Source: Gemmatimonadota bacterium
GTDB lineage: Bacteria > Gemmatimonadota > Gemmatimonadetes > Longimicrobiales > Gaopeijiaceae
Length of the DNA stretch: 64,000 nucleotides
NCBI GenBank assembly: GCA_041390105.1
Contig: JAWKQO010000002.1
Coordinates: 186,001 to 250,000 of the forward strand
Direction: 5' to 3'
Shown one piece after another: positions 1-9,071 of this stretch (positions are counted from its first letter, which is position 1; each line of letters starts with the position of its first letter). The notes under the pieces are model-generated. The model did not search any database. It was not told the DNA's origin and was given only the letters and a program-made list of their open reading frames with translations. A program made the position numbers and the translations under genes.

Positions 1-960
1 GTCGTTGGGGAGGTTGATGGCGATGGTCTTGCTGCCGGCATTGGCCTCTCCCGCTACATAGACTGCGTCGTAGGCATTCAGGTCGGCGTCCGTGCCCGGC
101 GTCTCCGCCTTGTAGCGTGGATCCACGGGCAAGCCGCGCTGCAGGTCCGGTAGGAAGGCTGCGAAGCGGGCCAGTCGCTCACTCCACTCCATGTCCTTGA
201 TCAAGACGAAGCCCTCGAAGGCGGCCTTGTAGCCGAAGAGCGCATCCTCGTACGTCTCGATGGGCCCGATCACCACATCGATCGGGTTGTTCTTCATGTC
301 CATCCACGCCATGTCACTGGCTTGATAGTCGTCCACCAGCATTGCGTCCGCGCGCAGCCGCAGGTACTCGCCGAATTCGGGGTCGGACGAGAGTCCGGCC
401 GCCTCCCGCAGCTTGGCCGCCGCAGCCGCGACCTGCGGCGCCAGGGCCTGGTGGTAGGGCACCGCAATCAACTGTCCCGCTTCGTTGCGCCGCACCAGCG
501 TGTAGAGGTCCTTCAAGGCCGGGTCGGCGGCGGCCGCCGTCTCGAACTCCGCCACGGTCATGTCCGCCGGGTAGAGGTTGGCGCCCGGGGCCTTGGGCCC
601 TACGGCCTGCAGGAAGGGCTCGTTGTCCCGCAGTCGGTCCCAGGGACCGAGGTTGATCTCGATGTAGCGCTCCGCCACCGGATCGCCCTTCGCCAGGGCC
701 ATGGCATCGGTCTTGTCCCCATAGGTCTGCACCCAGAACGCGTCGGTCATGCTCGGCATGGCCTCCATCAGCAACCGGACCACCTGGCGGTCGCTGTCCG
801 ACAGCTGCGAGAGATCGGACGTGAGCCGCACGGTGGCGTACTGGTCCACGAGGGGCTGGAGCGGTGAGGAGGACTCGCGGGGCACCTCGCCCGCGGGCGC
901 GCAGGCAGCGATGGCCAACAGAGCGGTGGACGCGAGCGGTGCGCGGGCAGAGCGGGGCAT
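1..960 (-). CDS. Dipeptidyl-peptidase III-like (M49) lipoprotein, 3' end outside window
   Basis: The gene runs off the left edge, leaving its first 320 codons. The ATG at 960 is preceded by GGAGG. Residues 1-20 form a lipoprotein signal ending in LLAIAAC (Cys20), so the enzyme is probably anchored in the envelope. The last visible residues, NAGSKTIAINLPND (307-320), match what I remember of bacterial DPP III-like zinc peptidases, which cut dipeptides from the N-terminus of short peptides. The zinc-binding HExxxH helix that would prove this lies beyond the edge. Secreted bacterial members of this family are about 550-700 residues, so roughly half the protein is missing. It is divergent from the Clp-like gene, with 272 bases between the two starts. 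Confidence 0.72.
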   Translation of the reverse strand, partial: MPRSARAPLASTALLAIAACAPAGEVPRESSSPLQPLVDQYATVRLTSDLSQLSDSDRQVVRLLMEAMPSMTDAFWVQTYGDKTDAMALAKGDPVAERYIEINLGPWDRLRDNEPFLQAVGPKAPGANLYPADMTVAEFETAAAADPALKDLYTLVRRNEAGQLIAVPYHQALAPQVAAAAAKLREAAGLSSDPEFGEYLRLRADAMLVDDYQASDMAWMDMKNNPIDVVIGPIETYEDALFGYKAAFEGFVLIKDMEWSERLARFAAFLPDLQRGLPVDPRYKAETPGTDADLNAYDAVYVAGEANAGSKTIAINLPND

Positions 961-1232
961 GGCAGGTCCTCCGGGACGCAGTCGGGACTGCTTCCAAGGT
1001 GGGGACAGGCGGTGGGGCGTGGAAGGTGGAGGAGGCGCCGGCCTCGGGAGCGCACTCGGCCGAGGCGTGGCGCCTTGCCTGGAACCGCCGCTCCGGCGCC
1101 TGGGCGGAGCTTTCACGAGGCGGGGACCGCGGCCTACCTTGCCCGCTGTGTCCGGCAACCCGGGGGGCGCCTCGCAGCCCGTCCGGTGCGCCGCGCCCCT
1201 CGTGACCCCAGATCGGTCGAGTCGGCCCCCGC

Positions 1233-3896
1233 ATGAGCGCTTCTGATCCCTCTCTCCACCTCGTCCAGGACTTCGTCCACGTGTGGGGGCGCGACGAGCT
1301 CAAAGGCGCGCGCGCCATCGTGGAGCACGACGCGCTGACCACGGGGGTCGCCGCGATCGAGGCCAGCCTGCGACGGGCGCCGGCCCGGTCCACGTTGTTG
1401 ATCGGGGCACCCGGAGTGGGCAAGACGTCGTACACGCTGATCCTGGCGCGGCGCCTTCGCAAAGAAGGCGGCGTGGTGTTCGAGGCCACCGCCTCGGACC
1501 TGATGGCGGGTCAGTCCTACGTCGGCCAGATCGACGAGCGCATCAAGAACCTCGTGCAGACCATGCGCTCCTCGCCCAAGATCCTGTGGGTGTGCCCCAG
1601 CTTCCATGAGCTGGTGTGGGCCGGTCGCCACTCGCAGAGTCCGATCGGCATCCTGGAGATGCTGCTGCCCCACCTGGAGTCGGGTGCGCTGCGCATCGTG
1701 GGAGAGACGTCGCCGGCGGCCTACGAGTTGATGATCCGGCTGGTGCCCAAGCTCCGCAGCGTCATGGAGCCCCTCCGCATCGAGGCAGCCGACTCGGAGC
1801 TCACCCAACACCTGGCGGTCGAACGCTTCAGCGGCAAGTCGCGCGCTCCCATCCCGCGGGACGTGATCCGAGAGGGTGCCCGACTGATCGACCAGTTCCT
1901 GCTGGCGCGCGAGAACCCGGGCCGCCTGCTGGACGTGCTGGAGACCACCAAGCAGCGGCTGCTCACCGAAGCAGGTTCCACCGCGCCCGTCACGCTCGAC
2001 GACGTGCTCACCACCGTATCGGCGCGCACCGGCCTTCCCGTCGAGATCATCGACGACCGCCGGCAGATGAACCTGGCCGAGGTGCGGAGCTACTTCGAAT
2101 CGAGGATCCTGGGGCAACAGGAGGCCGTCTCCGCGGTTGTCGAGCGGATCTCGCTCACCAAGGCGGGCCTGACCGATCCGACCCGGCCGCTGGCCGTGTT
2201 CCTGTTCGTGGGGCCCACCGGGACCGGCAAGACGGAGATCGCCAAGGCGTTGGCGACCTACTTCTTCCAGTCGCCCTCGCGGCTGCTTCGCTACGACATG
2301 AGCGAGCTGGTGGATCCGTCCGCGCTGGACCGACTGCTGGGCGTGGCAGGAGCGGTGGCCGACCCGTCGGCGCTGGTGACCCGCATCCGGGAGAACCCCT
2401 TCTCGGTGATCCTGCTGGACGAGTTCGAGAAGGCGCACCCCATCGTGTGGGACCTCTTCCTGCAGCTCTTCGACGACGGGCGACTCACCTCACGCGACGG
2501 AAGCACGGCCGACTTCCGCAACGCCATCATCATCATGACGTCCAACCTGGGCGCCGCAGATGCGCACTCGTCGGGCTTGGGCTTCGCGAACGACGGTGCC
2601 CGCTTCGAGCCCTCGACCATCCGTCGCACGCTGGAGACGACGTTCCGTCCGGAGTTCATCAACCGGATCGACCGTGTGGTGGTCTTCCAGCCGCTCAGTC
2701 GTCCCGTCATGCGCAAGCTGCTGGACATCGAGCTCAAGAGCGTCTACGAACGCCGCGGCCTGAGGCGGCGAGGCTGGGCCATCGAGTGGGACGAAGCCGC
2801 GCTCGAGCACCTGCTGGACCAAGGCTTCAGTCCCACGCTGGGGGCGCGCCCGCTCAAGCGCGCGGTCGAGCGGCTGTTCCTGGCTCCGCTGGCCGAGGTC
2901 ATCGTCGAGCATCGCGCGCCGGAGGGCGAGCAGTTCCTCTTCGTGCGTCTCAAGGACGGAAGGTTGGACGTGGAGTTCGTCGATCCTGACGCGCCGGCCG
3001 AGGCGTCGGCCTTTCCGCCTGCTTCGGCCGATGCCTCGAGACCGCACACGCTCGAGTCGGTCGCGCTCGACGGCGAGGGCCGAGCGAGCGAGCTGACCTT
3101 CCTCGCCCAGCGCTATGGGGAGCTCGTCGCGCACACCACGGCGTCAGGATGGGCAGAGCGCAAAGCGGCTCGTCTGGCGGCCATGTCCGAGTCAGGCTTC
3201 TGGGAGCGGCCGGATCGTTTCCTCACCCTGGGGCTGGCCGAGTACATGGACCGCGCCGAGGCTGCGCTCAGGACCGCCGGGTCGCTGCTGCAGCGCCTCC
3301 GTCACACGTCCACCGCTCCGCGCGCGTTGGTGCGTCGCCTCGGAGAGTTGCTCTACCTGATCCGCGAGGCTACCGAGGAGATCGATAGCGGTGCGCTGGG
3401 CGAGGTGTTTCTGCAGGTCCGGGCCGCCCACGATCCGCAGCGTACGCTGGAGTGCAACCAGGCGGCCCGACAGTTGGCCACCATGTACCGGCGCTGGGCG
3501 GAGAAGCGCCGCATGAAGGTCCAGGTGCTGGCCGAGGGTCAGGACGCGGGTGGTCGCTGGGAGTGCTTGCTCGGCATCAGTGGCTTCGGTTCACAGCGCA
3601 TCCTGGAGCGGGAGACCGGACAGCACGTCTTTGAACGTGCGACGGGGCCGGAATCGGCGATGAAGATCCGCGCCGCGGTTCTGGTGGCGCCGCAGCCCAG
3701 CGGGCCCGCCGAGGGCGCGCGCGAGGCGGAGCGCACCGCCCGGCGGCTGCTGGAGGAAGCTTTCAGGGAGCAGCCCACCACGATTGTCCGGCGTTACCGC
3801 GACGCGCCGGACGCCCTGGTGCGGGATGCGGGGCGAGGGTGGAGGAGCGGGAACCTGGCCGCGGTGCTGGACGGCGACTTCGACTTGATGGGCTGA
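1233..3896 (+). CDS. Clp-type double AAA+ ATPase fused to a release factor 2-like domain without GGQ
   Basis: 887 residues, with no Clp N-domain and no long ClpB middle coil. D1 has Walker A GAPGVGKT (58-65), but its Walker B place reads ILWVCPSFHEL (from 117), without the Asp-Glu pair. D2 is intact: GPTGTGKT (327-334), VILLDEFEKAH (Asp396-Glu397) and RPEFINRID. The D2 loop carries GLGF (LGF at 449-451), where ClpC and ClpA carry their ClpP-docking tripeptide. GARPLKRAVERL marks the D2 small domain. From about residue 628 the protein follows RF2: ESGFWERPDRF, MYRRWAEKRRMKVQVL, a degenerate strand-loop ending ETGQHVFE, and a C-terminus GWRSGNLAAVLDGDFD. The RF2 segment holding the GGQ loop is missing and the SPF codon-reading motif is not present. 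I infer an unfoldase that may recognise ribosomes or stalled complexes; peptidyl hydrolysis is not expected. No clear Shine-Dalgarno precedes the ATG. Confidence 0.85.
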   Translation: MSASDPSLHLVQDFVHVWGRDELKGARAIVEHDALTTGVAAIEASLRRAPARSTLLIGAPGVGKTSYTLILARRLRKEGGVVFEATASDLMAGQSYVGQIDERIKNLVQTMRSSPKILWVCPSFHELVWAGRHSQSPIGILEMLLPHLESGALRIVGETSPAAYELMIRLVPKLRSVMEPLRIEAADSELTQHLAVERFSGKSRAPIPRDVIREGARLIDQFLLARENPGRLLDVLETTKQRLLTEAGSTAPVTLDDVLTTVSARTGLPVEIIDDRRQMNLAEVRSYFESRILGQQEAVSAVVERISLTKAGLTDPTRPLAVFLFVGPTGTGKTEIAKALATYFFQSPSRLLRYDMSELVDPSALDRLLGVAGAVADPSALVTRIRENPFSVILLDEFEKAHPIVWDLFLQLFDDGRLTSRDGSTADFRNAIIIMTSNLGAADAHSSGLGFANDGARFEPSTIRRTLETTFRPEFINRIDRVVVFQPLSRPVMRKLLDIELKSVYERRGLRRRGWAIEWDEAALEHLLDQGFSPTLGARPLKRAVERLFLAPLAEVIVEHRAPEGEQFLFVRLKDGRLDVEFVDPDAPAEASAFPPASADASRPHTLESVALDGEGRASELTFLAQRYGELVAHTTASGWAERKAARLAAMSESGFWERPDRFLTLGLAEYMDRAEAALRTAGSLLQRLRHTSTAPRALVRRLGELLYLIREATEEIDSGALGEVFLQVRAAHDPQRTLECNQAARQLATMYRRWAEKRRMKVQVLAEGQDAGGRWECLLGISGFGSQRILERETGQHVFERATGPESAMKIRAAVLVAPQPSGPAEGAREAERTARRLLEEAFREQPTTIVRRYRDAPDALVRDAGRGWRSGNLAAVLDGDFDLMG

Positions 3897-3959
3897 GCAT
3901 GTCGGCACCTGCGCAGGTACTGGGTGCGTTAGCGCGCCCAACTCTCCGAACGCCAGCCT

Positions 3960-4232
3960 TCAGGGATCCGACTCCTCCAGCTTCCGGAGAATAGCGTCGG
4001 CCTCCGCGCGGGCGTCCTCTTCAGAGGGCGTGGGGATGCCGAAGCCCGCCATGCGCGACCAGAGGACCACCTCGGCCGCGCTCGGATCATGGAAGCCGGG
4101 GAGGCCCAGATCCTGGATTTCGCAGGCCGCGTCGTAGGCGGAGACCTCTCCACGCGCGTAGCGCTGCAGGATGGGAAAGAAGCGCTCGTCCGGGGGTGCC
4201 AGGTCCCACTGTCTATCGCTCGGTGGGGTCAC
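3960..4232 (-). CDS. Small hypothetical protein
   Basis: 90 residues, acidic, with no signal peptide or membrane segment. The start is GTG at 4232, overlapping the stop of the upstream lipoprotein gene as GTGA, so the two are probably translated together. The sequence (for example ERFFPILQRYARGEVSAYDA and GFHDPSAAEVVLWSRMAGFG) looks like a small helical cytoplasmic protein. I recognise no motif and assign no function. Confidence 0.6.
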   Translation of the reverse strand: MTPPSDRQWDLAPPDERFFPILQRYARGEVSAYDAACEIQDLGLPGFHDPSAAEVVLWSRMAGFGIPTPSEEDARAEADAILRKLEESDP

Positions 4233-4852
4233 GATCCGCCACCCACGCCGTCACAGCCGCCAGGGGCTTGCGGCTCGTTGTGGTCGTGCGCGTAGGTCGC
4301 TCCATCCCAGCGCCAGACGCCGAAGCAGAAGCCGGGTCCGCCGATCAGGAGGTCGGCGAAGCCGTGGCTGCGTGTGGGTAGGACCTCGGCGATCAGACCC
4401 GGCAGGCCGAGATTGGGGCGGAGCACGCCGGACGCGTCGCGCACGAACACCAGCACCGACGTGCCGGCCATCCCCGACACGCATGTGTTGCCGAAGTCCA
4501 CCACGATCTCGGGAGCACCGTCCCCGTTCAGGTCCTCCGTCCGAACCTGATGGTCGAGCGGCTGTCCGCAGGTGGCGTCGACGAGCGCGCTCCCCGCTGC
4601 GTTGGTCGTGACGGCCAACGTGCGCAGGATACCCAGACGGTCCTCCTGGCTGAGCGCGGGGCCATCCGGAGGAAAGAGCAGGGCCAGGGCCGCCTGGTCG
4701 GACGGGTTCACGGCCGACCCCGCGGTCTCGACGGGGGGCGGCTCGCCGCCGCACGAAGTGGTTGCCCAGACCACGGTTGCGAAAGCGACTCGACGGAGAG
4801 AGGCGGGCCGCGCCGGAGGCCGGAGAAGGAAAGCGAAGGGCCGCAGCGTCAT
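4229..4852 (-). CDS. Lipoprotein with an FG-GAP-like segment, function unknown
   Basis: 207 residues. An Arg-rich N-terminus leads into a hydrophobic stretch ending TTSC (Cys34), a plausible lipobox. LNGDGAPEIVVDFGN resembles one FG-GAP/integrin-type calcium-binding blade (DxNxDG), followed by GFADLLIGGPGFCFGVWRW, which reads like a second blade of the kind found in proteins that store a quantity. ATG at 4852 is preceded by GAGGCG. It is first in a two-gene unit with the overlapping 90-residue protein and is divergent from the tandem-domain gene at 4963. Confidence 0.65.
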   Translation of the reverse strand: MTLRPFAFLLRPPARPASLRRVAFATVVWATTSCGGEPPPVETAGSAVNPSDQAALALLFPPDGPALSQEDRLGILRTLAVTTNAAGSALVDATCGQPLDHQVRTEDLNGDGAPEIVVDFGNTCVSGMAGTSVLVFVRDASGVLRPNLGLPGLIAEVLPTRSHGFADLLIGGPGFCFGVWRWDGATYAHDHNEPQAPGGCDGVGGGS

Positions 4853-4962
4853 GGCGCCTCGGGGGATGGGCGACCTGGCGAAACCGCTCGGACGCTCCCC
4901 AATGTACGCGGTCCCGGCGCAGGCTCACCAGAACGGCCACCCCCCACCCGGGTCCACACCTC

Positions 4963-7230
4963 ATGCGGCTCCCCCACCCGTCTCGGCTCATGGGTCGCGA
5001 CTTCCTGGTGCTCCTGGCGCACAAGGCTGCGCTCCAGCACCTGGGCCGGCGGGTTCCGCCCGCGATCGACCTCCTGCTGGAGCGGGAATTCGAGCCAGTA
5101 CCGCTCGGTGAGGACGAGGATCTGGTCCCCGTTCCCTACTACGAGATCGCTGAAGGTGGCGAGAACGACCCCGCAGCGTACCGACTGATCGACCCCCCGT
5201 TCACCGGGCCGGTGATCCCCTACCCCCAGCTGATCGAGCGACAGTTCGAGTTCCTGTTCCGGCTCGCCACCTCCGCGCTCGGGGAGGTCGGGCCGGCCAT
5301 CGGGGGTCTGAGCGCCGTGCTCGCGACCGCGGTGCTGCAGCACCGCGTGGACCGGGGCTATACCTCCGCCAGGGTCCTGGCGGATTTGCTGCACCAGCAC
5401 CGGTGGGCAGCGGGAGCTTCGATGGCGGCGGAACTGTTCCACGAGGCGATGCTGGGAAGTGGGCTGGACGGGAAACAAGCGCAGGCGACGCTACTCGCAC
5501 AGGCCGCCAACCCCCGCTTCATCGAGGCTCGCGTGAAGGCGGTGCGGACCCACTTCGAGGAGGCCAACCAGGGTGCCACCTCTCTGGACGACTGGGCCGA
5601 GCGACTCTACCGGCTTCGGCCCCACCTCGAGGAGATGACGCTCTACCTGCGCTGGTCCGAGCTGGAGGGGACGGACCGTCGGCTCGGCCTCGTGCTGCAC
5701 CTGATGTCCCTCACCGACGGACGCCTGCACGACCTGGCGGCCTTCGCGGAGCGCCAGTTGCTGTCTCCCGCCGAGGCGCCCGTCCTCTTCGATGGCTCAC
5801 TGGAGAAGGTGCGGCTCACGGAGGGGCCCGCCGCGCTGCGGCAGGCGCTGGAGCAGGACTACCACCACGAGCGGCGCATCCCGCGCTTCTGGTACGAAGC
5901 CGCGCTGGGCGCGCTCGAGACGCCACCGGACCAATGGCCCGCACCTCTGCGCGCTATCGATCTGTACCGCGTCCTCAGCATCCGCTGTCTGGAGGAGTGG
6001 TCGACCGCCTGGGATGGCCGGGCTTCCGAGGCGATCATCGAAGATCCGGAGGCCGGGCTGCCCAAGGACCTGGCCGCGTCGCTCAACCGAGGATCCCGCC
6101 CCATCGGGGCTCTGGACCGGGACCCCGGCCCCCTTCCAGAACGGACGCGGATTCTCCGCCGGGACCACGAAATCGTGCGGGTGGGGGTGGAGCGCTTCTC
6201 GCTACCCGGGTTGAAAGAGGTCCCCTGGCTGTGGACCGCGATCGCGGACCAGGCCCCGCCCCCGCTGGAGGTGCTGCCCTTCGAGGACGAATTCGTGAGC
6301 GTCCCGCGGGTCCACGGATTCCGCGCGATCGAGCAGGCCCTGAGCGAGGCGTCGGCGATCGACCCGCCCTGGACGGGCGATACCTGGCCCTACTTCAAGA
6401 CGCTGAGGCTCCAGACCGACTTCCTCCGCATCATGGCGACCTGTCCCGGGACGGGGGGCCAGCTGGAGGAGGATCAGGACCACGCGTTCAAGACCCTGAG
6501 TCGGCTCGTCTGGGAGGAAGGTGAGGAGCATGGCAGTGCGTACGCACGGGCCTTGGTGGACCGTTGGCATGCGCACCGCTGGGCTCCGGGCACGCAACTG
6601 GCGGGTCTACTCCTTTATCAGACCGTGCAGGACCCCAACCACGAGTCCTCGGTGCGCACCGAGGAGCGAATCAAGATCGAGAACAACGGCACCCTCATCA
6701 ATGCGCGCATCCAGGGGCTGCAGGCGCGGATGCAGGCGATCAAGGAGTCGGTGACCACACTGACCGACTGGACGGAGGCGCTGTACCGCATCAGCCCCTA
6801 TCTGCACGAGCTGCGCATCATGCTGGACCGGTCCGAGGGCGCGAGCGCCGAAGCCTGGCTGAAACGATTCCAGGACACCGGCGATCAGATCATCGACGTG
6901 GGCACGCTCAACCTGGGAACCGTCCTCTCGATGCTGACCGGCCGCAGCGACGCTCCCACCTGGACCACCAAGTGGCTGCGCGACATCCGCACCGAAGAGG
7001 GCAGCGTCAGTCAAACGTGGAAGCGGCTGGATCATCTGTACCGCGAACAAGTGACGTTCCCGAAGTTCTGGTATGAGCTGGCCGTGCAGCACGTGGACAC
7101 CCCGCTCGAGAAGATGCCTGCGGCCCTGACCGCGTTGGACGCGTTTCGAGCGATCAGCATCGACGTGCTGGAGTGCTGGTCGGCCCAGCTCATCAACGCG
7201 CCCCGCAACCCCGACACGGAGGACGGATGA
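4963..7230 (+). CDS. Tandem two-copy protein of unknown family
   Basis: 755 residues from ATG 4963; ATG 4990 is an alternative and neither has a strong ribosome site. The protein is an internal duplication: copy A covers about residues 29-350 and copy B about 417-745. The clearest match is at the ends of the copies: FWYEAALGALETPPDQWPAP against FWYELAVQHVDTPLEKMPAA, then LYRVLSIRCLEEWSTAW against AFRAISIDVLECWSAQL. The copy starts also correspond: IDPPFTGPVIPYPQLIERQF against IDPPWTGDTWPYFKTLRLQT. It looks helical, cytoplasmic and without enzyme motifs. I do not recognise the family. The stop overlaps the next start as ATGA, so the two products are probably made together and may form a complex. 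Confidence 0.8.
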   Translation: MRLPHPSRLMGRDFLVLLAHKAALQHLGRRVPPAIDLLLEREFEPVPLGEDEDLVPVPYYEIAEGGENDPAAYRLIDPPFTGPVIPYPQLIERQFEFLFRLATSALGEVGPAIGGLSAVLATAVLQHRVDRGYTSARVLADLLHQHRWAAGASMAAELFHEAMLGSGLDGKQAQATLLAQAANPRFIEARVKAVRTHFEEANQGATSLDDWAERLYRLRPHLEEMTLYLRWSELEGTDRRLGLVLHLMSLTDGRLHDLAAFAERQLLSPAEAPVLFDGSLEKVRLTEGPAALRQALEQDYHHERRIPRFWYEAALGALETPPDQWPAPLRAIDLYRVLSIRCLEEWSTAWDGRASEAIIEDPEAGLPKDLAASLNRGSRPIGALDRDPGPLPERTRILRRDHEIVRVGVERFSLPGLKEVPWLWTAIADQAPPPLEVLPFEDEFVSVPRVHGFRAIEQALSEASAIDPPWTGDTWPYFKTLRLQTDFLRIMATCPGTGGQLEEDQDHAFKTLSRLVWEEGEEHGSAYARALVDRWHAHRWAPGTQLAGLLLYQTVQDPNHESSVRTEERIKIENNGTLINARIQGLQARMQAIKESVTTLTDWTEALYRISPYLHELRIMLDRSEGASAEAWLKRFQDTGDQIIDVGTLNLGTVLSMLTGRSDAPTWTTKWLRDIRTEEGSVSQTWKRLDHLYREQVTFPKFWYELAVQHVDTPLEKMPAALTALDAFRAISIDVLECWSAQLINAPRNPDTEDG

Positions 7231-8345
7231 GCATCGACGCCAGCGGGCTCCTGTCGCCGGAGGAGCTCTGGCGGCGCCTCGCCACCCGAGCGGTCGATGC
7301 AATCGCGGCCGCGTGCCTGCTGCATCATATCCTGGCGCGAGGCACGCCCAAGCAGCGTGCGGCTCCGCCCACGCCAGCGCTGCAGGCGATGTTCCGGCGC
7401 GTGGTGGTGGAGGTCGGAGCGGGCGGGGATGTGCAGGAGCGGCTACTGTTGGGGCACCTCCTGGACGGTGAGTCCGAAACGGCGGCGCGGCGCTACGACG
7501 CGCTCAGCGTAGCGAACCAGGGCGAGCGGGCGGCGTTGCTGCGCCGGAAGGGAGCGCTGTTCCTGGCACTGGATCCCGCTCTCGCGCAGGCCGCCTTCGA
7601 GCGGGCGGTGGCCACGGCGCCCAGCGACGGCAACGCCTGGTTGGGGTTGTGCTTCGCACGGGAGCGCCTGGGGGACCGGAACGGGGGAAGGGAGGCGTTC
7701 GCGCAGGCCTCGCGCCATGGAGCCGACCTCAGCGTGATGGACGAGCCGGTGCCGACACTCACTCCGGAGAAGCGGACTCCACCCCCGGACGTGTTGGCGC
7801 GTATCCAACCGATGCGAGGGCGTGCCCTCGACGCGGCGGTCGAGCTGTTCCCCAAGGTGCGGGACCGGTTTCCCCAGCTGGCGCGGGCCTTTCCACTGGA
7901 CGAAACGAAGAAGTGGGACCTGGTGGCGTCAGCCGCCATCGCCTGCTTCGCCTTCCACGAGTTCTATGACCCCGACAAGTACGACGGCGTCGTGCGCTCC
8001 CTGTTCGCGCCCGAGACGCGCCGCAAGACCTTCAGCCCCATCCCGCCGGCGCGCCAGCAGACGTTCAACCAGCTATGGGAAGCCCACGGCTACAAGTTCC
8101 TGATCGACTGCGGGAACTTCATGGCGGAGGTGACCGCCCCGCTCTGGAAGGCCGCGTCTGCCGGGGGAGTGTCGGAGCGTGAGGCGCGTGGCCTGAGGAC
8201 CCGAGCGCAGGAAGCCGACGAGCGCCGGGCCGCCGAGTGGGTCATGGGCCGCATGCTCAACATCAGCGACTGCGACGAGCCTGAGCATCGGCTGGCCGAG
8301 TTGGGCAAGTGGCTGGCGGAAGCAGGAGCGGCGATCGGCGGCTGA
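7227..8345 (+). CDS. TPR-like helical protein coupled to the tandem-domain protein
   Basis: 372 residues, starting at the ATG embedded in the stop of the upstream gene (ATGA). The first half is Ala/Leu-rich helical repeats. AAFERAVATAPSDGNAWLGL followed by CFARERLGDRNGGREAFAQA fits one tetratricopeptide repeat. The second half (LFPKVRDRFPQLARAFPLDE, ACFAFHEFYDPDKYDGVV) matches nothing I know. No signal or membrane segment is visible. A scaffold or adaptor role for its neighbour is an inference from the TPR fold and translational coupling only. Confidence 0.72.
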   Translation: MSIDASGLLSPEELWRRLATRAVDAIAAACLLHHILARGTPKQRAAPPTPALQAMFRRVVVEVGAGGDVQERLLLGHLLDGESETAARRYDALSVANQGERAALLRRKGALFLALDPALAQAAFERAVATAPSDGNAWLGLCFARERLGDRNGGREAFAQASRHGADLSVMDEPVPTLTPEKRTPPPDVLARIQPMRGRALDAAVELFPKVRDRFPQLARAFPLDETKKWDLVASAAIACFAFHEFYDPDKYDGVVRSLFAPETRRKTFSPIPPARQQTFNQLWEAHGYKFLIDCGNFMAEVTAPLWKAASAGGVSEREARGLRTRAQEADERRAAEWVMGRMLNISDCDEPEHRLAELGKWLAEAGAAIGG

Positions 8346-8378
8346 ACGGCGAAGAGGTGCCTGAACGTCCCTCGCGCC

Positions 8379-8960
8379 TCACCCCTCGCCGGGAGCTTCT
8401 CCCTCCATCAGCTCGTAGAGCCACGCGCGGGCACGCGCCCAATCCCGTTTGACGGTGACCACCGACTGACCGGTCGCTTCCGCGATCTCCGCGTACTCCA
8501 TTCCGCCGAAGAACCGGCACTCGACGACCTGGCCCAAGCGAGGATCCAGGTCGGAGAGCGTGTCGAGCGCCTGATCCAAGGCCACGAGATCGAGGCGAGA
8601 GCGATCGTCCTCTTGTGCCACCTGAACCGCGTCCAGGGGCAGCGCTCTCTGGTCCCCCCCGCGCTTGGACGCGCTGCGGGCGCGTGCATGATCCACGAGG
8701 ATGAAGCGCATGGCGCGTGAGGCGACCGCCAGGAAATGGGCGCGGTCGTTGACCCGTGCCCGGTTTCCGTCCACCAGCTTCACGTACGCCTCATGCACCA
8801 GCACGGTGGTCTGCAAGGTCTCGCCGCGCACCAAGCGGCGCAGGCGCCCGCGCGCAATCTGCTTGAGCTCGTCGTAGACCAGCGGGAGCAGCTGATCCAG
8901 TGCCTCTCGCTCACCCTCGCCCCACCGGTGCAGGAGACTCGTGGTATCGTTCTGTGCCAT
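8379..8960 (-). CDS. ECF-type RNA polymerase sigma factor
   Basis: 193 residues from the ATG at 8960 (MAQNDTTSLL). Region 2 is visible as LPLVYDELKQIARGRLRR, VHEAYVKL and AVASRAMRFILVDHARA. Region 4 is visible as LDPRLGQVVECRFFGGMEYA and IAEATGQSVVTVKRDWARA, a helix-turn-helix for the -35 element. It resembles the group of ECF sigma factors common in Acidobacteria and Gemmatimonadota that sit beside Ser/Thr kinases instead of anti-sigma factors. The receptor kinase gene ends 111 bases upstream on the same strand, so phosphorylation may control this sigma factor. That link rests on neighbourhood and known family practice, not on a motif. Confidence 0.93.
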   Translation of the reverse strand: MAQNDTTSLLHRWGEGEREALDQLLPLVYDELKQIARGRLRRLVRGETLQTTVLVHEAYVKLVDGNRARVNDRAHFLAVASRAMRFILVDHARARSASKRGGDQRALPLDAVQVAQEDDRSRLDLVALDQALDTLSDLDPRLGQVVECRFFGGMEYAEIAEATGQSVVTVKRDWARARAWLYELMEGEAPGEG

Positions 8961-9071
8961 GCGTCGCGACTCGCATCCGTGGGCTCCCCCCCAAGAGGCG
9001 AGCACGGGTTCGCGATCGCAAGTCGCGAGGGCACCCGACGGGGTGGGCGCACGCCAGAGGCCGCGGCCGCC

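Noticed and set aside
1134..2438. Open frame opposite the Clp fusion
   Set aside because: Its sequence is the antisense of conserved AAA+ motifs and looks non-protein-like.
3907..3918. Perfect palindrome ACCTGCGCAGGT between convergent genes
   Set aside because: Too short to call a terminator and no T-tract follows.
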